Under the pieces are notes generated by a model. The model searched no databases. It had not been told where the DNA came from and saw nothing but the letters and a program-made list of their open reading frames with translations. Made by a program: the position numbers and the translations under genes. A stretch of DNA of 11,538 nt from Thermogutta sp. (GTDB lineage Bacteria; Planctomycetota; Planctomycetia; Pirellulales; Thermoguttaceae): assembly GCF_014359955.1 (NCBI RefSeq), contig NZ_JACIYL010000046.1, positions 1 through 11,538 on the forward strand, read 5' to 3'. The first letter of the stretch is position 1. Each line of letters begins with the position of its first letter. Positions 6,693-11,538 of the stretch are shown here, piece by piece.

Positions 6693-6965
6693 GTGGCCTC
6701 GATTGAAGAACGTGTCATCAATATCGTGGCTGAGAGCTTAGCGACTGATAAAGAGAAGATCACTCGATCGTCCCATTTCGTCAACGATCTGGGCGCCGAT
6801 TCGCTGGATTTAGCGGAACTTGTCATGGCTTTGGAAGACGAGTTTGATATCTCCATTCCTGAGGAGGTCGCTTCGGAAATCCAGACTGTCGGCCAGGCCA
6901 TCGACCACATCAAGGCGGCGGTGGAAGGAGAAGGCAGCACGGCAACTGCGGACGAGAATGCATGA
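6693..6965 (+). CDS. acpP: Acyl carrier protein (90 aa)
   Basis: ACP carries growing acyl chains as thioesters on a 4'-phosphopantetheine arm during fatty-acid synthesis. The attachment serine is S37 in the hallmark [20 protein letters not shown]. The rest is the usual acidic four-helix fold, beginning [16 protein letters not shown] and including the helix III region ([20 protein letters not shown]). The acidic tail [13 protein letters not shown] makes it a little longer than the common 77-82 residues. I choose the GTG at 6693 over the ATG at 6684 because of ribosome-site spacing and because MASIEERV is the normal ACP start; the ATG would add three residues. The stop codon overlaps the fabF start as ATGA, so the condensing enzyme is translationally coupled to its carrier protein. 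An ACP-FabF pair in this arrangement is common in bacterial fab clusters. Confidence 0.95.
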   Translation: MASIEERVINIVAESLATDKEKITRSSHFVNDLGADSLDLAELVMALEDEFDISIPEEVASEIQTVGQAIDHIKAAVEGEGSTATADENA

Positions 6966-8209
6966 AAAGACGCGTCGTTATTACGGGAATGGGAGTCGTC
7001 ACCCCGCTGAGTTGCCAGGTGGACGACCTGTTCGACCGCCTTTGCCGGGGTGAAAGCGGCATTCGGTTGATCCAGGGGTTTGATACCTCGATCTTTCGGG
7101 TCAAATTTGGTGGGGAAATCCAGAATTGGGATCCCGTCGGATATCTGGACCCGAAAGAAGCAAAAAGGATCGACCGATTTGCGCAGTACGCCCTTGTCGC
7201 GGCGACGGATGCCGTTCGGCAGGCAGGGATCGATTTTTCTCGCGAAGACCCCTACCGGTGTGCCGCCATTATCGGCTCAGGGGTTGGGGGGCTTGGAGAA
7301 ATCGAAATGCAACACCGACGGCTCCTGGAAAAGGGGCCGGAACGGGTGTCGGCGTTCACGATCCCGAAGATGATGCTGAATGCGGCCAGCGGTTGCGTAT
7401 CGATTCAGTTTGGCATCAAAGGGCCCAGCTACGGTGTTGTCACAGCCTGCGCGAGTGCGTCCAGCGCGGTCGTAGAGGCTGCGAAAGAGATCCAGGACGG
7501 ACGCGTTGACGTTGCGATCACGGGCGGTACGGAGGCAGCCGTAACCCCGCTGGGAATCGCTGGTTTCAGCGCCATGAAGGCCCTTTCTGAACGTAACGAT
7601 GCCCCCGAGAAAGCCAGTCGCCCGTTCGATCGCGATCGAGACGGGTTTGTTCTGAGCGAAGGAGCGGGCATTGTCGTTCTCGAGGACCTGGAACACGCAC
7701 GCAAACGGGGCGCGCCAATTCTGGCCGAGCTCCTTGGCTATGGGGTCAGCTCTGATGCCGGTCATATCACCCAGCCGGACGACAACGGGACAGGGGCCGC
7801 CAGGGCGATGGCCGATGCCCTCAAAAATGCGGGTTTGAATCCCGAGAACGTTGGCTACATCAATGCCCATGGGACAAGCACCCCGCTGGGTGACCGTGCC
7901 GAAACTGTGGCGATCAAGGCCGTTTTCGGTGATTATGCCAAACGCGTCAGCGTATCCAGCACCAAGAGCCAGCTAGGGCATCTGCTGGGTGCCAGCGGCG
8001 GTGTGGAGTTGGTGATCTCTGTTTTAGCGGTTCTCCGGGGCGTTATCCCGCCGACGATCAATTACGAAACGCCGGATCCGGAGTGCGATTTGGACTACAC
8101 GCCCAATGTTGCGCGGGAGCGAAAGATTACCGCCGCAATGTCCAATAGCTTTGGGTTCGGCGGCCATAATGTGTCGCTCATCGTGGGTGCGCTGCGGAAC
8201 GGTGCCTAG
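6962..8209 (+). CDS. fabF: 3-oxoacyl-ACP synthase II (415 aa)
   Basis: FabF (KAS II) condenses malonyl-ACP with an acyl-ACP, releasing CO2 and lengthening the chain by two carbons. The catalytic triad is complete: the acyl-accepting C163 in [11 protein letters not shown]303 in [11 protein letters not shown], and H340 in [13 protein letters not shown]335 and the gatekeeper-loop FGFGGHN (397-403) are also present. These positions coincide with E. coli FabF numbering, and the length is normal. The ATG at 6962 overlaps the acpP stop codon (ATGA), and no strong separate ribosome site is visible, which fits coupled translation. It is the last gene of the cluster, with a strong terminator 82 bases downstream. 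KAS II rather than KAS I is favoured by the N-terminus [17 protein letters not shown] and the acpP neighbour. No FabH is encoded in the window, so initiation must be encoded elsewhere. Confidence 0.96.
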   Translation: MKRRVVITGMGVVTPLSCQVDDLFDRLCRGESGIRLIQGFDTSIFRVKFGGEIQNWDPVGYLDPKEAKRIDRFAQYALVAATDAVRQAGIDFSREDPYRCAAIIGSGVGGLGEIEMQHRRLLEKGPERVSAFTIPKMMLNAASGCVSIQFGIKGPSYGVVTACASASSAVVEAAKEIQDGRVDVAITGGTEAAVTPLGIAGFSAMKALSERNDAPEKASRPFDRDRDGFVLSEGAGIVVLEDLEHARKRGAPILAELLGYGVSSDAGHITQPDDNGTGAARAMADALKNAGLNPENVGYINAHGTSTPLGDRAETVAIKAVFGDYAKRVSVSSTKSQLGHLLGASGGVELVISVLAVLRGVIPPTINYETPDPECDLDYTPNVARERKITAAMSNSFGFGGHNVSLIVGALRNGA

Positions 8210-8290
8210 ACCGGTGTCCTGCGAGCTTTTTTCAGCCCGCATTTAACCAGTAACGCAGCGTGTCCGACAAAAAGGATTCTGAAAATGAGC

Positions 8291-8320
8291 GAGGCCGGTG
8301 ATCATCACCGGCCTCATTTT
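8291..8320 (+). terminator. Strong intrinsic terminator after fabF, probably bidirectional
   Basis: GAGGCCGGTGAT at 8291-8302 pairs perfectly with ATCACCGGCCTC at 8304-8315, and ATTTTGTT follows at once. It ends the rpmF-fab transcript 82 bases past the fabF stop. On the minus strand the same stem is followed four bases later by ATTTTC, so it could also stop transcripts of the convergent gene at 8505-8762. Confidence 0.85.
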
Positions 8321-8504
8321 GTTGGCACGAATTGGTCGATATTTGTCGGCGTCAGTCGTATTTCACTCCGCGTTCTCTCGCTGAACCAGGGCCGACACGG
8401 GAAATTGCATACTGTGAGGCCTTGCAACTCCCAACCGCGGGAAACGGAAGTTAGTCAATATCAGGAGTGAGCGATTTTCAGGCCGGTGCGTCTCCAGTTT
8501 CCAC

Positions 8505-8762
8505 TCACTTTTGGCCAGTGGCCGGGGTGTTGATCGAGGCCTGGATCTCTTCGAGTCCTCGACCCAACTTTCGTCGCCCACCCGTCTGGGGACCGGCGAG
8601 CCGTTTCCATTGTCCGGCGTCCGGACTTGCCCGGAGGACTTCGCCGATTTTTTGTCGGTAGTCGCCGCCGTCCGGTGACGTCCCCAGGCTATCGATGGCG
8701 TCTGCCACCCCTAAAAGGACAGCCTGGCGGACTCCTTCCCGAATCCACGCGAAGAAATTCAT
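8505..8762 (-). CDS. Small uncharacterised protein (85 aa)
   Basis: I cannot name a characterised family. The product is basic, with an amphipathic or weakly hydrophobic N-terminal helix (MNFFAWIREGVRQAVLLGVADAI), too polar for a clear membrane segment. A hydrophilic middle with DGGDYRQKIGEVLR follows, then a lysine/arginine-rich stretch containing GGRRKLGRGLEEIQ. The evidence that it is real is the ribosome site, AAGGAGG (8771-8777) with an 8-base spacer to the ATG at 8762, together with sensible codon use. To my memory similar short proteins with an N-terminal WIREGV motif occur in planctomycetes, but this is an impression, not a search result. It converges on fabF and shares the terminator at 8291-8320. 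It lies downstream of the FHA gene, across a 324-base gap. Confidence 0.7.
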   Translation of the reverse strand: MNFFAWIREGVRQAVLLGVADAIDSLGTSPDGGDYRQKIGEVLRASPDAGQWKRLAGPQTGGRRKLGRGLEEIQASINTPATGQK

Positions 8763-8770
8763 GGACTCAA

Positions 8771-8777
8771 CCTCCTT
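8771..8777 (-). promoter_or_regulatory. Near-perfect Shine-Dalgarno AAGGAGG for the 85-aa gene
   Basis: AAGGAGG on the minus strand, complementary to the 3' end of 16S rRNA, stands eight bases before the ATG at 8762. It is the best ribosome site in the window and the main reason to accept the short ORF. Confidence 0.75.
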
Positions 8778-9086
8778 GTTTCTACGAGCCTATCGTGGCC
8801 AATTGCGAAAGCAATGCCCCTGCTCTTCTTTTTCAGCACGCAGGGTTTCGCAAAGCAAGGAATGTAGCAATTTCTCGAACCTGTTGCCAGCGTGATTTTT
8901 GCAGGCCTGGAAAAAGCGGCTTGCCCCCACAGAGGCGGACAAATCAACGCGGAGGTTGGGCATGTCGTCCAAACAACCCTTTCCACCAAAAAAGGGAAAT
9001 ATTGCCAGAAAATATGCGGCGATTGTCTCCGCCCCCAAAGGTGTGCCCCGCCTCTCTTGCAGGACGGACGGCCCTGAGACTGCCCG
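8778..9086. other. Gene-free stretch between the FHA gene and the 85-aa gene
   Basis: I see no credible gene here. It contains a small GNRA-type hairpin ATTGC-GAAA-GCAAT at 8802-8815 and the weak terminator candidate at 8971-8996. No promoter with good boxes for the 85-aa gene could be picked out, so that gene may depend on read-through or on a promoter of unusual type. Confidence 0.3.
8971..8996 (-). terminator. Weak terminator candidate after the FHA gene
   Basis: On the minus strand CCCTTT and AAAGGG (8991-8996 and 8977-8982) can form a 6-bp stem, followed by TTGTTT. The stem is short and half A/T, so termination would be partial at best. Confidence 0.25.
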
Positions 9087-9101
9087 CTCAGAAGTTGCGT
9101 C

Positions 9102-11087
9102 TTATTCCCCCGGTACGAGGGGCTTATCGGATGGCATAAGTTTTCTCATCTCTCTTCCAATTCGCCGCTCGGCAAGCTGAAGTTGCCCACGTGGATTAAC
9201 GATCAGTTTTCCGGCAAGGATTGCATATTGGATGCCGTAAACCAGGGCGACGAGGATCGAAACAAACAATGCGATCTTCCCCAGCGCGCTGACTCCCCAC
9301 AGCCAATCAAGACCGAGGATAACCGCAGCGGCCCCAACCGCGGTCAGAACAACCACCGCCTTTCCGCGCTGGGCTTGATGGAGCTTTGCCCGAGCGTACC
9401 GATCGATCGCCGCTTGGGAGGCCAAATTCGCCAGCTCACGCATGGCAGCGAAATTGACGTGCTTTTCCGGGGCCACCGGCCGCTTTCTCGACCCACGCAA
9501 CCGAGTCAACGTGTTCGTCGGGGGCGGTCGGCGAGTTTTCATCGGCGATTTCTCTCCACTGGTTGTCCCCTGGGAGAGCGTTTCTGCATTTTCGACGCTG
9601 GTACCCGTCTCACCTCTGCCCGAAGCCAAGCGAAGTCGGGACAGTAGTTCCCGCATATACTCGCGAACCGCCTGCTCGTGGTCACCCGATTCGGATTGGC
9701 CGTGCGGGCTGCACGAGGTCTCGTCGTTCCGCACACGTCCGTTCTCGGATCTTTTGTCGGCCGACAGCCCAGCTTGCTCGGACAGGTACGTAGCCTGGTC
9801 CGCCTGAGCGCTCGCTGGATCCTGCGTCCCGCTTTCGCCCCACTGAGCCTCCTGCCGCGTCTGTTCATCCACCGGACCTTTATCCTGTGAGGTGCACAAC
9901 ACACGCGACTCTGACCCGAACCACCCAGCGTCCCCTTCACCATCTCGCAACCCGCCTTGCACAGTCAGGCTTACTCCGCACGATTGCGGTGTATCGTCGC
10001 CGGCACCCTCCGGGTATTTTGACAAATCCTTCCCACGAATCGTCGAGATCAAATCCGTCGGGCACGGTTGTTCCTCCGCTATCGCGGCGTCGGGCACCGT
10101 TTCCCGTTCGATCTGAAGCCCCACGGATGCCGATTGTCGAGCCTCGTCAACCGATTCGTGATCCGAGCACGACGCCGCCGGCGGTACTTCGCCGTGTTCC
10201 TTCGTGCTTTCCTCTGCAATGATTGGATTGGGGGCTGTAAAAGATCGCGGCTCCGTCGATCCGTGAGCCAGTTCGTCCACCCTGTCGGCCAAACGAACCA
10301 GGTAACTTTCCAGCCGGCTCACAGATGAGAGACTTTGGGCAAAGCGGTCGGCCAACGATTCGAGTCGGCTTAAGGCTCCCTCAATGGCTGCCAGATTGGC
10401 AGTCTCTCCTGCGGAGGGAACATCGAAATCGGCCAGTTCGTGGTCCCTCCCGTCCGGGAGACAGAAGTGCCACTCGACAACTCCACATGGGCTCCAAACT
10501 GTTTCGACGGTAACCTGGGGTGACGGAATCTCATTTGGACCAGACTCGCTCGCCAACATCGGCCGACTAGCGCGCTCAGAAGCTCCGTCCCCCTCACTTT
10601 CGGCGGTGCGTGTCGGGGCGTTCCAACCTGACACTTTTCCCCCGGCTTGCGACTTGCTTGCGTGACCGACATCGCATTGGTTGAAGGCGTGGTCACCCCG
10701 TTCAGAAAACCGGTGCCCCACATCGGAGCCGTCATCGCCGTTCCGATTGCTGTCGGGAGCGAAACGCAAGGTCACCGGACCAATGGCCAGCAGATCGCCG
10801 GGATGGAGTACTCCACTACCGGTCGCCTTCCCGTTGTGTAACAAGCGGCCGTTGAGGGCCCGAAAGACGGTCCTTTCCCGGCCGCGAATGATCAGGCAGT
10901 GGTGGGGCGCCACTCCCCGGGCCACCAGACGCAGCGTGCAACCCGGAGAGGACCCTACAAGAATTCGCGATGATTGCAATTCGAGTCGCCGTCCGTGATG
11001 AGTGGAGCCTTCAATCGCAAAGACCGTCCCCCGTGCGACGTCTTCGGGGCTCAGCACACTTGGCGGGATGAGCTGTGCGGTGACCAT
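9102..11087 (-). CDS. FHA-domain protein with long linker and two C-terminal membrane helices (661 aa)
   Basis: An FHA fold covers about residues 22-109: an ILVGSSPGC strand-turn, a VAPHHCLI strand, LNGRLLHNG, and LHPGDLLAIG at the end. FHA domains bind phosphothreonine, but the key Arg after the conserved Gly (usually GR) is Ser here, and the usual SxxH serine is lost (APHH), so binding may be absent. A possible coiled coil follows at about 231-274. A long acidic, Ser/Gly/Glu-rich, probably disordered linker runs to about 465. Next come a short helix EQAVREYMRELLSRLR (471-486), a conserved-looking NFAAMRELANLASQAAIDRY (545-564), and two membrane helices (about 577-598 and 603-627). I associate this layout with planctomycete-specific FHA proteins. 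The ATG at 11087 has GAGG with a 6-base spacer. ATG 11099 and GTG 11141 are in-frame alternatives without clear ribosome sites. The function is unknown, possibly signalling or scaffolding at the membrane. Confidence 0.85.
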   Translation of the reverse strand: MVTAQLIPPSVLSPEDVARGTVFAIEGSTHHGRRLELQSSRILVGSSPGCTLRLVARGVAPHHCLIIRGRERTVFRALNGRLLHNGKATGSGVLHPGDLLAIGPVTLRFAPDSNRNGDDGSDVGHRFSERGDHAFNQCDVGHASKSQAGGKVSGWNAPTRTAESEGDGASERASRPMLASESGPNEIPSPQVTVETVWSPCGVVEWHFCLPDGRDHELADFDVPSAGETANLAAIEGALSRLESLADRFAQSLSSVSRLESYLVRLADRVDELAHGSTEPRSFTAPNPIIAEESTKEHGEVPPAASCSDHESVDEARQSASVGLQIERETVPDAAIAEEQPCPTDLISTIRGKDLSKYPEGAGDDTPQSCGVSLTVQGGLRDGEGDAGWFGSESRVLCTSQDKGPVDEQTRQEAQWGESGTQDPASAQADQATYLSEQAGLSADKRSENGRVRNDETSCSPHGQSESGDHEQAVREYMRELLSRLRLASGRGETGTSVENAETLSQGTTSGEKSPMKTRRPPPTNTLTRLRGSRKRPVAPEKHVNFAAMRELANLASQAAIDRYARAKLHQAQRGKAVVVLTAVGAAAVILGLDWLWGVSALGKIALFVSILVALVYGIQYAILAGKLIVNPRGQLQLAERRIGREMRKLMPSDKPLVPGE

Positions 11088-11093
11088 TGTTCG

Positions 11094-11097
11094 CCTC
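11094..11097 (-). promoter_or_regulatory. GAGG ribosome site favouring the ATG at 11087
   Basis: GAGG on the minus strand lies six bases before the ATG at 11087. The alternative starts at 11099 and 11141 have no comparable element, so the shorter FHA protein is preferred. Confidence 0.45.
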
Positions 11098-11141
11098 ATG
11101 GAGCATTTCAATACACTATTTTGTGGGGTATCAATAGCCAC

Positions 11142-11538
11142 TTATTTGGTATTCACTTCGGTACCGGCGGCGCTATCATTTCATGGCCTGAGCGACACGG
11201 CACACCGCGCGATGGTTTTGCCTCACGCTCGACCAACCGATAGGTGACTTGTCCAGCCGCGTTTTTTCAGCGAACCAAACGGAGTCCTGGTGCGTCCAAA
11301 ATGACCGGCCTGATTTGCCCGGTCCACAGCGGGTCCTAGCGTGATCCTAGTGTGATCTAGAGTACCGAAAGCGGGCTGTCAAATGGTTCGCCGGCGGGGT
11401 GACTAGAACTGCGGAAATATCTTGGATATATTTTTTGGTTTTGTCGATTATCCGATAGCGCTTGGCGGACGATTGATCCGGAGCGACTAAAAAGAATGCG
11501 GGTGTGGCAGTCTTGCCAACTTGGCACGCCATTTGCTC
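11142..11538. other. Gene-free right end of the window
   Basis: I see no confident gene here. The stretch holds the TTGACA/CTAG-repeat element described separately. It also has an AT-rich patch near 11421-11450 and the palindrome TGCCAA-C-TTGGCA at 11514-11526. A minus-strand frame open from the window edge to a TAG at 11347 has no family resemblance and runs over the promoter-like element, so I do not call it. Confidence 0.3.
11354..11382 (-). promoter_or_regulatory. Candidate minus-strand promoter upstream of the FHA gene
   Basis: A perfect TTGACA (-35) at 11382-11377 is followed by 17 bases and TAGATC (11359-11354), which matches the -10 consensus at 3 of 6 positions. It points toward the FHA gene about 270 bases away. 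The weak -10 lies inside a run of phased CTAG repeats, which could bind a regulator or activator. Confidence 0.3.

Noticed and set aside
8225..8231. T-run shortly after the fabF stop as a possible terminator
   Set aside because: No stable stem precedes it; the hairpin at 8291-8320 is a far better terminator.
11347..11538. Minus-strand frame open from the window edge to a TAG at 11347
   Set aside because: There is no family resemblance, codon choice is unlike the neighbouring genes, and it overlaps the TTGACA and CTAG-repeat element. A partial gene entering from the right cannot be fully excluded.

Overview
The window most likely comes from a member of the Planctomycetota. It is GC-rich, with wide intergenic gaps. 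It carries a DUF58/von Willebrand A (VWA) gene pair, a long FHA-linker-two-helix protein of a type I associate with planctomycetes, and a compact rpmF-fabD-fabG-acpP-fabF cluster. I assign no genus. This placement rests on recognising the proteins by eye, not on a search. Left part (1-3419, minus strand): three genes read leftward. A secreted protein of unknown function (226 aa) comes first. A 748-aa membrane VWA protein with a glutamine-amidotransferase-like middle domain follows. Last is a DUF58 protein, cut by the window edge, whose start codon overlaps the VWA stop in an ATGA. DUF58 and VWA proteins normally work with a MoxR AAA+ ATPase; none is in the window, and one may lie beyond position 1. 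Middle (3420-4312): about 890 bases without a credible gene. It holds a cluster of hairpins and, near its right end, a good sigma-70-type promoter (TTGACG-17-TAACAT) reading into the ribosomal protein bL32 gene. Centre (4313-8209, plus strand): rpmF, fabD, fabG, acpP and fabF lie head to tail and end at a strong, probably bidirectional terminator at 8291-8320. FabD loads malonyl groups onto the acyl carrier protein, FabF condenses malonyl-ACP with the growing acyl-ACP, and FabG reduces the 3-ketoacyl product. FabH, the dehydratase and the enoyl reductase must be encoded elsewhere. The catalytic residues visible in FabD, FabG, ACP and FabF are intact. acpP and fabF overlap by ATGA, while fabG and acpP are separated by about 330 bases holding a palindrome and a 9-bp hairpin. 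Right part (8505-11087, minus strand): a short uncharacterised ORF (85 aa) with a near-perfect Shine-Dalgarno sequence, then a large FHA-domain membrane protein whose phosphothreonine-binding residues look degenerate. The last 450 bases hold no confident gene. They do contain a TTGACA box next to three CTAG repeats phased at 10-11 bp. The window is mainly a housekeeping fatty-acid locus flanked by lineage-specific genes of unknown role. I see no mobile element, CRISPR array, tRNA or rRNA.
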